This document shows, piece by piece, positions 11,127-23,757 of a stretch of 64,000 nucleotides of DNA (the first letter of the stretch is position 1; every line of letters starts with the position of its first letter). The position numbers were made by a program, and so were the translations under genes. A model generated the notes under the pieces. It saw only the letters and a program-made list of their open reading frames with translations. It was not told the origin of the DNA and ran no database searches. This DNA comes from Candolleomyces eurysporus (lineage: Eukaryota > Basidiomycota > Agaricomycetes > Agaricales > Psathyrellaceae): the NCBI GenBank assembly GCA_027579435.1, contig JANBPK010001205.1, positions 1-64,000 on the forward strand, given 5' to 3'.

Positions 11127-12409
11127 CTAAACCTTCTCCAGGTTCTTGGCCTGTCCCTCGGACTCTCTAGATGGACTAGAGCCATCTGTATCGCTGTCAT
11201 GGCCACGTTGCTCCTCAGCTTCGTCCAGATTTCTGCCAAATTGATGGTGGCGTGACGACACGAAAAAGGAGCTCTCGGCTGTCTGGTGGGCGAATTTGAT
11301 GGGGTTCGAGATGGCACCATCCTTCACGGTTGGGAACTTCAGCCACGACCGACCGGTTGTAACCCGGAATATGATCATATGCGGCGCGAGACCCTGGAAA
11401 GGCATAAGAGAGCCGTAGAGGACTGGGACGCGTATGATACTCACCGTGAAAGACCAAAAGATGCCCTCGCATATCGTACCGACAACGAGAACTCCAGGAT
11501 TACGATTGTCAGGTATCGCCAAATTCATCACCACTGAGACGATCCCGAAAAATCCGAGAGGCAGGGCAGACTCGGTCAAGATAGCTGCAACTCCGGTATA
11601 AACTCTCATATCCCTCATTGGAAGAGCTTTAGAGAGCGTTCTTCGCGCGCGAATAAGGTAAGATGCAATAATGACTGTCACAACGATGTTCGTCACTGCG
11701 ACCAACGTGACCCAAGCTGTTATGTAGCGATCTGCAGCCCCGACTGGACGCTGGCGTTCAATGACCCTTGCTGTAATGAAAAGAGCTGTTGCCCGTCTTT
11801 GTGAATATGTCATATTGTTGTAGTTGTCAGAACAACCACGTACCGAACGATGATATATATGTGAGGGCAGGTATGACAGCCAGCCACCGATAACCCACGC
11901 AGATAACATAGCAGCGGTAGATCTGTCACATAGGCGTGAGGGATCAAGACTTCAAAAATGTACCATAAATTAGACTCACCAGTAGACCGTCACCCAGGAG
12001 AACAATAAGCTCCGAGACAATGTTTGTTACCAGTCGAGGCCAGCTCAGCCAATCGCGCCCCATGACCATGAGAATGCCTTCGCCGGAGGTCGCTTCGAAT
12101 ACGACATTGAAAATCCAGGCCATTTCGATCGATCCAACGATGGCTGCAAGGGCTGTAATCAAGAAGCTTATTACGATATATCTTGTTCTGCCCATTCTCA
12201 ATTCTGTTGGGGTTTCCAAAAACACGGATAGGCCATATAACGCCATGAAGATATGGATACCTGAGGCCGTGCTCAGTGAAACGGTGAGTCTAGCAGGGGT
12301 GGTGCTTTGACATACCTACACCAACCATGGTCAAGACATAGTTGGCGTACAGAGTCTTGCCAAAGACTCTTCCAAGTCTTTCAAAATCGAGGCTGCTGTC
12401 TTCGGACAT
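11127..12409 (-). CDS. Family A seven-transmembrane protein A4 (subgroup I)
   Basis: Intact five-exon gene. Exon 1 begins MSEDSSLDFERLGRVFGKT, exon 2 carries IHIFMALYGLSVFLETP and a TM2 of ISFLITALAAIVG type, exon 3 IYRCYVICVGYRWLAVIP, exon 4 begins ALFITARVIERQ and contains VYTGVAAILTESALPLGFFG, and exon 5 starts GLAPHMIIFRVTTGRSW. All exon junctions keep phase. Closely related to A1 and A3, sharing the SSRHHQFGRNLDE tail. Predicted membrane receptor-like protein of unknown ligand. The gap before exon 5 lacks a few bases relative to A1, but acceptor and frame are kept. Confidence 0.8.
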
Positions 12410-12447
12410 GGCTGAGGGATGGACAAAGAAACGGGGGATATCAGCTC

Positions 12448-12454
12448 TTAAATA
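12448..12454 (-). promoter_or_regulatory. TATA-like element of A4
   Basis: TATTTAA on the minus strand, 39 bp before the A4 start, within a longer block of upstream sequence nearly identical to that of A1. Confidence 0.55.
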
Positions 12455-12924
12455 CCCGCAAGAGAACTTGTGTATCCTTTCTGGTCACCATTATTCGCTT
12501 TACTATTGGGAACAATGCCATTCTCTGATTCTATGATGCGCCAGTCATGCCTTGAAACATGTCCGTAGACCGCATTGCCCGACCAGCACTGCGACAGGCG
12601 CCGGAATGCTCCAGAGCCGCGTTATGCTTCGAGGGAAGTATTTCATGGCAGTCACAAAGGCGGCGCTATTCAGCGAGACTGCTATCGTGATAATCATTTA
12701 CGACAGTCCAATTGAAATGCCGATCGGAACACCCGTACGACGTCTGACTGATGGACAGTGCCAAGCCCAACTCTTCAATTGATTTCGCGAATACGCCACG
12801 CTGATGGTGGGAAGGGCTGGTTTTTGTTTCCGCTGTAAATCTCACTCATAGGGCCGACAGCAGTTTGAGTAGGGCTCGACCGAGGGATAATATCGTTTAT
12901 TTTAACAAATTCCTCTCCGACTAC

Positions 12925-14222
12925 CTAAACCTTTTCCGGGTCCCCTCTCTCTTTGGCTAGTCCCTCGAGCACTCTAGATGCACTGAAGTCTGCTGTATTG
13001 CTCTCTTGATCACGTTCCACCTCGACAACGTCCACGTTTCTACCAAACCGCTGGTGCATTGACGTCTGCAGGAAAGAGCTCTCGGCCGTTTGGTGAGCGA
13101 AGTTGATGGGATTTGTGATGGCGCCGTCTTTCACTGTCGGGAATTTCAACCAAGACCGACCCGTTGTAACTCGGAATATGATCATGTGGGGTGAAAGTGC
13201 CTGGCAGAGGATAAGCGCTATAGTAGAGGACTGGGGTTGGCCAGATGTAGATGATACTCACGGTGAAAGACCAAAAGAGTCCTTCGCATACCCCTGATAC
13301 GACCAAAGCTCCATGATTCATTGCTGGAGGTTCCACCAAATTAACGATTATTGCTGCGATCCCAAAACATGCAAGAGGCAGCGCCGACTCGATCAAGATG
13401 GCTGCAATTCCAGTATAAAGCTGCATGTTGCTATCTGGGAGCGCTTTACGCAGCATTCTGCGTGCGCGAAAGAGGTAAGATGCAATGAGGGCCGTTACAA
13501 TGACGTTCGTCAGCACAATCAACCCTACCCAAGCCATTGAGTAGGGATCGCCAGCTTCAATAGCGCCCTGGTGCCGAATGACCAATGATGTCACGAAAAG
13601 AGCTGTTCCTCATATTTGTCAATATGATGATTGCATTTGCCTAAACTACTACGCACCGAATGATGAGATATATGTCGCGGTAGGTAGCGCCACCATCCAC
13701 CGATAACCCGCGCAAACAATATAGCAGCGGTAAATCTGTCGCACAGCGGGAGGGATGAAGCTTCGAACTACGCATAATGCAACAAAGTCGACTCACCAGC
13801 AGTCCGTCTCCTAGGAGCACCACAAGCTCCGCAAAAATGTCCGTCACGAGTCGGGACCAGGTGAGCCATTCGTCCGCTACTAGGTTAAGAATGTCTCGGC
13901 CGGACGTCGCTGCAAAGAGGATTTGGAAAAGCTTGGCAATTTCAAAGGATCCGATGAGGGTTTGAAGTACTGTGATCAAAATACTTATTGTGATATATCT
14001 TCTTCTGCCACTCCTCAGCGCTCTTGGGGTTTCCAAGAACACAGACAAGCCGTATAAAGCCATAAAGATATGAATACCTGAGAGTATGAGGGTTAAGGTG
14101 AAGTAGGGAAAATGGCCATTTGACATACCCACTCCAACCATGGTCAGGACGAAGTTTGCGTACAGAGTACGACCATAGACCATTCCAAGTTTGTTCACCT
14201 CGAGGCTGCTGTTTTCGGACAT
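12925..14222 (-). CDS. Family A seven-transmembrane protein A5 (subgroup II)
   Basis: Intact five-exon gene. It starts MSENSSLEVNKLGMVYGRT, with FVLTMVGVG closing exon 1. Exon 2 is IHIFMALYGLSVFLETPRAL with the TM2 SILITVLQTLIGSFEIA. Exon 3 is IYRCYIVCAGYRWMVALP. Exon 4 begins ALFVTSLVIRHQG and includes LYTGIAAILIESALPLACFG. Exon 5 begins ALSPHMIIFRVTTGRSW. The long charged tail (VDVVEVERDQE) ends Glu-Lys-Val. All splice junctions follow GT-AG and keep frame. It is most similar to A6 and to pseudogene A2. Membrane protein of unknown function. Confidence 0.8.
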
Positions 14223-14266
14223 GATTGGTAGTAGTGAAGTGAAGAAACGCTTCAGGAGAACAGTCT

Positions 14267-14273
14267 TTAAATA
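14267..14273 (-). promoter_or_regulatory. TATA-like element of A5
   Basis: TATTTAA on the minus strand, 45 bp upstream of the A5 start codon. Confidence 0.55.
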
Positions 14274-14727
14274 CCTGCTGGAGTACAATAAAGCACCTCA
14301 TTTCTCAACGCCTCCCCTCCCTTATTCTCTTATGCGCTACCCACGCCTTGAAACATGTCCATAGACCGAATTGCCCGACCAGCGCCGCGATAGGCGCCCA
14401 AACGCTTTCCTTCGAGGGAAGTATTTCATGGAAGTCACAAAGAGAACACTATTCAGTGAGACTACTATAGCGATGATCATCTGTAACAGTCTATTTGAAG
14501 TTCAATACACCCGTGCGACATCGGAATGATGGACAGTGCCAAGTTCAATTCTTCAATTCATTTCGTGTGACGCCTGATGCGCTCATGGATAAAAGGTCAT
14601 CGTGGGGAGAGCTGGTTTTATTTATATTAATAGCGCTCGTCACTTTGGTGACAGAATTTTGAACATGGCTTGACCGAGAAATAATATCGTCGTCATTGAC
14701 CCCAACAAATCCTTCTCTTTCGACTAC

Positions 14728-16025
14728 CTAAACCTTCTCCGTGTCCGCTCTCTCTCTGGTCTGTCCTCCGAGCACTCTGGATGTAGTAGAGTCTGCTGAG
14801 TTGCTCTCCCGACCACAGTTCACCTCAACGACGTCCCCATTTCTACCAAGCCGATGGTGGAAAGCCGATTGTTGCAAAGAGCTCTCGGCTGTTTGGTGAG
14901 CAAAGTTGATGGGATTTGTGATGACACCGTCGTTCACTGTGTGAAATTTCAACCAAGACCGACCCGTTGTAACTCGGAATACGATCATGTGGGGTGAAAG
15001 ACCCTGGCAGGAAGGAGGAGCTATAGTAGAGGACTGGAGTAAATCAAATATAAATGATACTCACAGTGAAAGACCAAAACAGGCCTTCGCATATCATTGT
15101 CACGACCAAAGCTCCATTACTATTGGCAGGTGCCGCCAACTGAGCGATTATTGCGGCGGCCCCAAAGCATGCAAGAGGCAGGGCAGACTCAATCAAGATA
15201 GCCGTAATTCCAGTATAAAGCTGCACGCTCCTCATTGGGAGCGCTTTGAGCAGCATTTTGCGTGCGCGAAGGAGGTAAGATGCGATGAGAACCGTTACAA
15301 TGACGTTCGTCAGCACAATCAACCCTACCCAAGCCATTGAGTAGGGATCGCCAGCTTCAATAGCGCCCTGGTGCCGAATGACCAATGTTGTCACGAAAAG
15401 AGCTGTTGCTCATTTCGTGAGTATATGAGATGATCGCAGTTGCCTAAACCACTACGTACCCAATGACGAAATATATGTCGCGGTGGGTAGGACAACCAGC
15501 CACCGATAACCCACGCAAACGATATAGCAGCGGTAAATCTGTCGCACAGCGTGAGGGATGAAGCTTTCAGACTATGTGTAATGCAATAAAGTCGACTTAC
15601 GAGCAGTCCGTCTCCTATGAGAACCACAAGCTCCACAGAAATGTTTGATAAGAGTTGGGACCAGGTGAGCCATTCGCGCGCCACCAGTTGGAGAATGTCT
15701 CGGCCAGATGCCGACGCAAGGAGGATTTGAAAAAACCGGGCAATTTCAAAGGATCCAATGAGGGTTTGAAGTACTGTGATCAAAATACTTATAGTGATAT
15801 ATCTTCTTCTGCCACTCCTCAGCGCTCTTGGGGTTTCCAAGAACACAGACAGGCCGTATAAAGCCATGAAGATGTGAATGCCTGAGGGTGTGAGCGTCAA
15901 AGTGAAGCATCGAGATGGTCATTTGACTTACCCACTCCAACCATAGTCAGGACAAAGTTTGCATACATAGTACGGCCATAGACTATTCCAATTTTTTCCA
16001 CCTGGAGGCTGTTATCTTCAGACAT
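14728..16025 (-). CDS. Family A seven-transmembrane protein A6 (subgroup II), 355 aa
   Basis: Reference model for the family: exons 16025-15932, 15881-15601, 15538-15460, 15402-15065 and 15003-14728 sum to 1,068 bases in phase. Hydrophobic segments are TM1 YANFVLTMVGVG/IHIFMALYGLSVF, TM2 ITISILITVLQTLIG, TM3 VELVVLIGDGLLIYRCYIVC, TM4 RWLVVLPTATYIS, TM5 GLIVLTNVIVTVLIASYLL, TM6 YTGITAILIESALPLACFG and TM7 from GALVVTMICEGLFWSF to LSPHMIVF. FRVTTGRSW follows, then an 80-residue polar tail. Family hallmarks are the short YRCY motif after TM3 and the HMIxFRVTTGRSW motif after TM7. This architecture is typical of orphan 7TM families expanded in mushroom-forming fungi; function is unknown. Last gene of the array. 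Confidence 0.85.
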
Positions 16026-16075
16026 GATTGGTAGGGGCGAAGTGAAGAAGTGTTTCCGGAGAACAAGAATAGTCC

Positions 16076-16082
16076 TTAAATA
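16076..16082 (-). promoter_or_regulatory. TATA-like element of A6
   Basis: TATTTAA on the minus strand, 51 bp upstream of the A6 start. Confidence 0.5.
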
Positions 16083-16129
16083 GCTGGAGTACAATTACGC
16101 ATCTCAATCTTCGCACAAGCTCCATTTAA

Positions 16130-16860
16130 TACGCGCACACCCTTCAGGTAGTGATCTATCAGCATTGGCAGTGGTCAGCGCTGCGATAGGCGCCCATACT
16201 ACTCCTGAGCGCTGCGCTCTCTCCGACTTCGCCCGCGAGAAGTCGGTGATGGAGGGCCCAAGGGTGGAGTATCTCATGAAATGATCATGAACAGAATCCG
16301 TTTGATACCCAATTAAACTGGTTGAAGACGAGATACAGTGGTTTTGACAGTTGTCTGGACGGTCAACAGTGCCTTCAACCTTAATTCCTTTTCATATACA
16401 CACCGCTTTCGATGCGCTCATGGATGAACGGTGATCTTCTTAGTGAGGAATGATTGTTGCTTCTGCTTTAAGCACTTATCAGAGATTGAGAGAGGATTAG
16501 ACGGGCTTTGACCGCGGGATGTCTCCATTTTGTGGAAGAGGGCAGAGCCAGTGAAGTTAGCTCCTCCGGAATGCTGGGATCACACTCGGGATTCTTCGCA
16601 CCCACACAGCCTGATTTTACGACTTGTAGCCTCAATTTAGTCGAGTCTGGCGGTCTAAGCGATAGGCGTCTCAGCCTTACTATTGGAACTGAGGTCTATT
16701 GAGTCACAGAAGTAGTCAGAGTCGTGGCTCTAAACGGATCAGAATAGTCCAAACACGAGCAAAGGGGCAAGTGAAAGAAGCAAAAGAGCTTAGAACATGT
16801 CCCAACGTAGTGTATAAGCTAGTCTCCTCATGAAATGACGCAGAATTTAGTCAGTGCTCT
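16130..16860. repeat. Array tail repeat, copy 2 (matches 7180-7955)
   Basis: Second copy of the tail segment. Similarity stops near gtcagtgctctgtctcc, defining the right edge of the whole duplicated block. Confidence 0.75.
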
Positions 16861-19800
16861 GTCTCCCTCCTTCTCCTGTGGGTCATCCCTGCCGTTTGCC
16901 GGTGTAACCGGAGAGACACCATCAGCAACAGCGCTTATGTCTAATACGCCCAGCGCATTTGAAGCGATATTGGGTACTTTGGGACTTGGTACACGACCTG
17001 TGATGGTTGGGCCACATAGTGGGCTGGACAACCTCTGAGCCTTGAGTAAGGTCGTGGGCTGGGCAGAAGAAGATATGAGCGTCTACTTCAAGTTGAAGCG
17101 AGTTGTCAGCGGGACATGTTGGCAATAGGTGTCTCCCTCTGAGAAGTCGATTTTCTTGTGTCTCTCCATATTGTATAAAATATGAACCATCACTCTCCAG
17201 ACATGGTTGGTCAAGCAAATAAACGTCGGAAGACTTAGCACGACCATGCATAACCCCACGTGTTACGCAACACATAATTTTGAAGGTCTTCGATGGCTTT
17301 AAACACAATAACTGAGCAGAGCAAGACCATTGAAAAAATGTAGGAAGCACACGACCATCGTACCGGACAGAACGATTCCGCGCTCGCGTACCTGGGGCTG
17401 GCTGGTTTCGAAGCTTAAGCGCTGAGGCGCTTATAATTTAACAGTAACACATTGGGCTTACGAGTCGACTTTAGGGTTGACTCAGGTTGAGTATCTTCCC
17501 ATATATTGGAGATGGATAGATTTCCCTATTTGGTCTTTCTGTTATACTAGGATGTGCATCGGCACCCAGGGCTCGACTCAATCAGAACGTCCAGTCGCTG
17601 TCAAAGCGGTCCCGTTCGTTTCGGCACCTGTATTCTTGCCAGAATGAGTAACAACGTTATTGGCCGGCTCCACAGGTACATGAAGTTTCGACTGGAACTG
17701 GAGGCTCCATATTCGTCGCTGATGGACGACCGTGACCCTCGCTGACTTGAATACTAACCGCCGCCAAGTCGCTTATCACAGTGATTCCGTGATAACACAC
17801 ACAGTCGAATACACTTTTGACAGGTGGCAAACAGGAGCGGGCCGGCATTGTGACACGAGTTATGTACACAAAGCCGACACGGAAGGAGGGCACAAGGACT
17901 ATCGGCATCCAGAATGAGGAGTGGGTGAACGACATCCTTTGGACGCTTGTCCTAAGCTCCGTCGTGGGGAGCCGTGCTGGGAAGCCGTGCTGAGACATTG
18001 GCTAACAGGGGACCCTAGGCCATCTTAGACTTGTTCTCGAGCTCAAAGTACTATGTGGTTGCCCGGACTCGTAGCTACGCCGCCTGAACGGCGCCCGTAG
18101 GATTCCACGATGTTACGAGTGCGTCTTCCCGCTGAGCCTGGATCTCCTCCAAGGTGCATCGCCTGTTTTTACTACTCTTTGTCAATACCCACGAATATGA
18201 GAAAAAAAATTACTAGATCTACAGCCTCCTTGGCAGTTCTCGCACTTGGTTGTTCTCGCTTTGGGACACTATATTTACAAACCAGTTCGTCAGCAGTCAG
18301 CAGTAATCAGGTAACGTACATTTTGATTGTGCGGCAACGTGCTCATTGAAGCTGATTACCTATACCCAGGCAGTCACTCGAAGAGGTCCGTGTGCACTGT
18401 CAGATGCTCATTATTGTGTTAAAGATTTCCTTGTATATAAATACACGCCAAATCACGGGTCTCGACGAAGACTTCACTACCGAATCACCTCCCGGCAACT
18501 AACCACCTATCTATTGAATCGTCTCATATCACAATTTGACTCATTCAAAACAGCGGGTTCGTGCTAGCCACTTAAAAACCGACTAGTATGAAGCCAAATA
18601 CGATACTACATACGAACATGCTTGACCATTTGTGTCGGACCCATCGGGCGCTTATCTGCGGTGGGATTGCCTCCGCCATCATTAACGCATTTGAAAACTA
18701 ATATCCGACGGGTTGGTCATTTCACTGAACTCAAACTAGTCCCTGTTGTAGTTGAGGATAATGGATCTTTTGACATGCGTGTTTTCCTCAGAAACACCTA
18801 CGGAAGCTTTGGAAGGAGCTGAAATTCATCGATAAGATGTGGCGTCTCGTCCGCAACGCAACGCAACAAATCGATGGCACGAGCAACCATTTAGTAGATC
18901 GATTATCATCTGTCGTCAAGTCAAGAGAGACGACAGACATGTCGGCATAAATTATCTCCACCCTACATTCGACATATATATTGAGGATCAGCAAGCAGCG
19001 AGCGTGTCAACCTTACCCAGCAAGACGCAGAGGTGACCCCGAGTCTTACGTTCCCGTGTGGAGCGGTCACGTTGTGGGCCGTCGAAGCTCTTTGATGATG
19101 TTCCATCTAATCCATAATTGAACTGGGACACTGCACGCGACTTTCCTAATTCGATGAAAGTACTCGGGGAAGACATGTAGCACCAGCAGACTGGCACACA
19201 TCTGAATGGTCAAACTACCGGCTGACGGGGACCAGAAATGATGACCACGTTGGATGGCGTGATAGTGTTGGTCAAACGTGTGGTATGTTACGTGAACGTC
19301 CGGGAGAGAAGTTGAGACTTCACGAGGATACGCTTTGACAATGACACCTCTGTGTAAATTTTGATAGCCGCAATGAGGTTCGCCTGCTGTGGTGGGCGAG
19401 TGAGGAACGTATGAGCGGTGAGGTTTAGCCCTCGACTACCCGGCAGTAATCAGTATGCCATCTCCGTTGTAAAACGACCGGATATGAACGGCACTGACCG
19501 AAGAAGGAGTCCAAAACGGGAACCATATGTGAGCCCTCTAAGGTTACTACGAAATGCCTGGACCATTGGCTGGGATTGATCTGAGTATTGGGGCACCGAC
19601 AAGGGCGGAAATAGCCCTTGTTAGACACTTCATTCCAGATGGTATAAGCTTCTTGCTGCGCCTTTCTTTCAAATGAAGTCCACCTGAGAGCCTTCATCGG
19701 CATGAAGGGCAGATGTTGTAGTCGCATGGCACCGTGATGCCGCCCAGTTGATGCCGCCCAGTTGATAACGTACGAACTAGTCGTTAACTAGCCGAAATGA

Positions 19801-22800
19801 GTGACCGCGTATAAAATGGACTTATGTCGACCGAATTCTGTGAAGATGAGCCAAAGCAATCGAGGGTGGAATCTTTAAGGCGACAATCGGAAGAGTACTA
19901 GAGCATAACGACACTTCGCAAGCTTTGAGCGCTAGCATTAGACATTCTAAGACTGATTCCGTTTCCTGCAGTTAATGCGCAGTGCCTTAAAGGAGAGACG
20001 CGTTTTTTCCTTAAGCGCGAAGCTTCGCCCAGGTGGTAATTCCAGCATGGGTCCTACTCATCCCTAAATTCCTGTCTCAGGCTATCTAGGCTATCCTCTA
20101 GTGCTACAAGAATGGGGTTACGTTCGCCTTCCGTTCTCCAAAAGCCTGATCGGGGGTCAACAGCTCTCCCTCACCTAGAACGACGAGCTATTAAATTCTA
20201 CCCACCAAACTTAGTGCATGCTCCATGCAGGGTAGTGGAACGACGTGAACAAGTCTCGTAATCGCTCGTCCGCGGACTCTAAAATTCCTTCGCCGCAGGA
20301 TTGGGGTGTCGAGTTCGATTATACTTACCTACCTACCTACCTTGACGCAGAGAGGACATGGTTAAATATTTATGACTCCATGCTCCAATCGAAAATACCA
20401 GTTTCGCGGGTATCAGGACCGTTCTCAAACTTGGAACGCCCAAGTGTAACGGCGTCTAGCTTTTAACGAATCCACTCAATTATAAGTGGAGATGGTCCTG
20501 TAGGATTGTAGGAAGAACGAGATATTCGCCTTTAGTTGCGCCCTGTATCTCTGGATCTCATAAATCCTATTGCCCTCTCACCTTCAGGACCTTAATCCAC
20601 TTTGCGTGGGGGACACCTTACTGTCGCCAACCACAAGACTGGTGAAGTAGCTCAACAACAGTCACCAACAGACTTGGCTCTGAACTGCGCCAAACCCGCT
20701 CGCGGACTTGTTTGTAACCCCGCCTGCCTGTTAGCGAGCGCGCTTGAGCAGAAAGGGGTTCAGCCAATCGGCGTTTTGTTCATTCGCCGAGATCATGTCT
20801 CCGTCGTAATCACACCGGTTTTCTCTCAAAGTCTATCTTCGTCTATCTTCTGCGTTTAAACACCGGCTTGGTGTACATAACTTCTGGAGTCATATGCATG
20901 TGGATTCGCACCGTTTGTCCAAAATCCGCTCTCCTATCAAATCTCTATTGTAACTTCTTTGGAAGGAATGAGTAACCTCCATTTCCAAGCGTATGCATCT
21001 CTTACTTTGAAATCTGTGCCCTCAATGTAAGATTCGGATCTTGGGAGGTAACTTGGCTGAGTACGCAACTGGGTTAACCGTAACAGACGGCATTCTGGAA
21101 TCTCGAATAACGTTGTCCTCGGTCGGATCCGTCGTCAACAAAAACAAATGAAAGCCGGTTCAGCCGTGCCTTGCCCTTTCATTCAGCTCTATCGTTGTCC
21201 CTGACTATTCTGACAAGCGGTCTGCCTAAAGGAGAGATCTAAACTCGAAGGAAGATCAGACTAATCGCTTCAGAAGATTAGTTCGCCGAACTGTGGTGCA
21301 AGGAACGCTTCAGGATACCTTTTCCAACACACTACCAAATTCGACGAGAAACTTCCGTTAGAAGCGAAAGATCCCCATTCGAAGCACGGAAAACCCTCAG
21401 ATACTCGATGTCATTCCTCGCTCAGAAACGAAAGACGAAGTAATGACAAGAGTTACACCGAGGTGAATGATATCTAGAGTTCAAGCACAGGAATACGAAT
21501 CGCCCGAAATGATGTTCTTGAAGAATTTCCTCTATGTTCAGAGCACTTTTAGCTTTATCTCGTTGTTGTATACTTCCCGCTCGCTCAATGCCAGCTCTCA
21601 AGATGACGAAAACGTAGCAACCTGCATTGGAGGTGAGCTTACATACCCGAGAGCGGCGCATTGATACTCTCCCATCATGCATCAGATCTAAACCCTTCCC
21701 AACCATATCCCCCGGTAAATACTTCCCTTATGCTGGAAGGCGCAACCAAATGGTGACCGGGATATACATGAAATCCCGACTTCGACTGTACGAATGGCCG
21801 GAATCCGATTATATTCAAAGGAAACCAAGTTGCGGGCGGCGTATGGGAGCCAAATTGAGTTCACTGGACTACAACCAACGCAGCGGCGGAAGTGAGAACT
21901 TCCAAAAACCTTGTCCACTCGCACTCAATAGGGATTAAACCCTCTTCCCTCTTCTCGCCTTTGTGTAGTTGGAAGCATAACTTGAGAGCGACCAACCAAT
22001 TTTCGGGAACCCGGGTAATCAGCTTAAGCTCGGAGCTGGTGTACCCGCTCCTATACTTCCTGACCCAGGCCCTTCTCAGGCTATTGAGGCTATTAGATGT
22101 GAGTTCGTATTGACCTCAATATAGCACGAAGGAGCCCACGCAAAGCAATATTTGGACTTCTTTGTACCTTTTGATGCACCATGGCTCGTCATGCTGACGT
22201 TCATCGCTGTCGCTTCTTCATATCAGAAACAACCCTTTTCCCTCATATACCCGCACAGTTACGAAAATACAGCCGCTGTGAATCATTCAAAACTGAACAT
22301 TCTCGGAGGAACTCAGTGAGAAAGACGAATTTGGTCCAGTTGCCATCAGAGTCTCACCCAGAAGCCGCTCGCGTTCGCGGAAGAGGAACTACCCACAGAA
22401 TCCTAGACTTCGGAAGCTTGTCAGGTAACTTTATCCAACTTATATCGTCCGATAATGACAAGAACGTCTTGAAGTCGACTCGACGGCGGCCAACGGCCAC
22501 GAGGATGCAATGGTTCACGGAATATTTCATACCGCACCCGGCCACGTCCTCCTTTCGCTCATCATATAGTAAGTATGGAGGCTCATCGAGCACTTTACTG
22601 TTACCTTCACGTGTTTCTAGCTCAGAAAGATTCGGGGTGCTTCGTGGGTGAATGGATGAGATATAGGGGGATAGAAAACAGTGAAATCAACCGTTGTTCC
22701 ACCAGTGTAAGTTCAGGAAGCGGCTGAGATGGAATTTCCGATACTGATGGGACACGCATAACCAGTCAAGAGCGGTACTCGGATGTTCCGGCGGTGTATT

Positions 22801-22898
22801 CAGACGAAGCTGTCGCCGTCGGCGGAGGTGTCATGTTGAGTGAGTGGTATCAAAATGCTGTCATTACAAAGAAGACTAGTGGTATATGGATTGAGAAT
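16861..22898. other. Gene-poor stretch of about 6 kb
   Basis: Open frames are short (under 160 codons), overlap on both strands and do not join into exon series, and none carries a domain I recognise. Small features seen are a four-fold CTAC run near 20327-20341, a 14-base tandem duplication around 19734-19765 (tgatgccgcccagt twice), and a loosely repeated ctcaggctat motif near 20077 and 22074. It could be an old decayed mobile element or long intergenic DNA. No terminal repeats or transposase or reverse transcriptase motifs were found. Confidence 0.5.
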
Positions 22899-23757
22899 TC
22901 AAAACTTCCAACACTGTAGGCTGGCCAGTGCACGTTCGTATGGGAAGTCTCCTCCCCAAAGCTTAACATCTGCAAGGCTCTCGTTCACCGCTCTCCGTAG
23001 GTCTTGAGCGGCTTCACGTGCCGATGAGAAATCGCTAACGCGCCCCCCCTTCTATTTCTTCTTTTGAACTCTGGGAAGCAGTTGATAAGGAACGGGTGTT
23101 GTTATCGAAGATATGAGGACCTACCTGTATTGCTTGCCCGATGTCAGCATCAATAACGGCAAGGATATCCGCCATATCGCCATCATCTTCCCATCGGAGA
23201 CCAACAGTGGCTCGAACAACTTGCGCTAGCAAAGCCAGGCTGGAAAAACCGAGACCTGCGCCGTATAGGGATCGTGCGCGGGTCAACGTGTCGTAAAGCT
23301 GAGGAAGAGGTGCCGCCTCGCCATCTCGGGTCTGTCGCTGGAATAAGGTGTAGGGGTTCGGCATGGACTTCGCGCTTGTCTGGCGCAGCCGTGAGCGAGC
23401 AGCGTTCGTGAACGCGGGGCATAGCCCTGGGGGGGCCTGTGGCAAGGAGATTTCGCATTATCGAACGCAAGCTGGACTCCGACGGTCAGTCAAGTATAAC
23501 GTGGCATGGCGAAAGACGCACTCTTCAGCCGATGCATTAGCAATGAAGGTGTCTATCATCAGATTTCTGGCCTCGATGTGAGCGAAAGGACGGGTTCCAT
23601 GGACTGACGACTTACACATGCCCAAGTGCCGGTCGGGAGTCCATAGGTCTAGGGAGGATGTCTGGAGCAGGCATCTCGCGGGTATGTCTAGGCAGTGGGT
23701 GTCGAAACTTTTGGACGGAGCTGGGTGTACAACGTTCTCATCCTCTCGCGAAGCCAT
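22899..23757 (-). CDS. Conserved basidiomycete protein with two homopolymer frame breaks
   Basis: Three exons are inferred: 23757-23522, 23471-23125 and 23070-22899. The translation reads HIEARNLMIDTFIANASAED, then LRSIMRNLLATGPPG and a region rich in AAR/RLRQ. It continues with LTRARSLYGAGLGFSSLALL, WEDDGDMADILAVIDADIGQ, SSKEEIEGGRV, and AAQDLRRAVNESLADVKLWG. It is open only if the seven-base runs at 23429-23435 and 23043-23049 are each six bases long; with six, both exon phases also agree. The block resembles a protein family I have met across basidiomycetes, but I do not know its function. It looks cytosolic and helical, with no signal peptide. The start codon is uncertain because the N-terminal 60 residues are unremarkable. 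Confidence 0.6.

Noticed and set aside
22181..22651. 156-codon plus-strand frame
   Set aside because: No domain, no partner exons, and Ser/Arg-rich composition typical of chance frames in this region.
16861..22898. Retrotransposon or DNA transposon in the gene-poor block
   Set aside because: No terminal repeats, target-site duplications or recognisable polymerase, integrase or transposase motifs could be found by eye.
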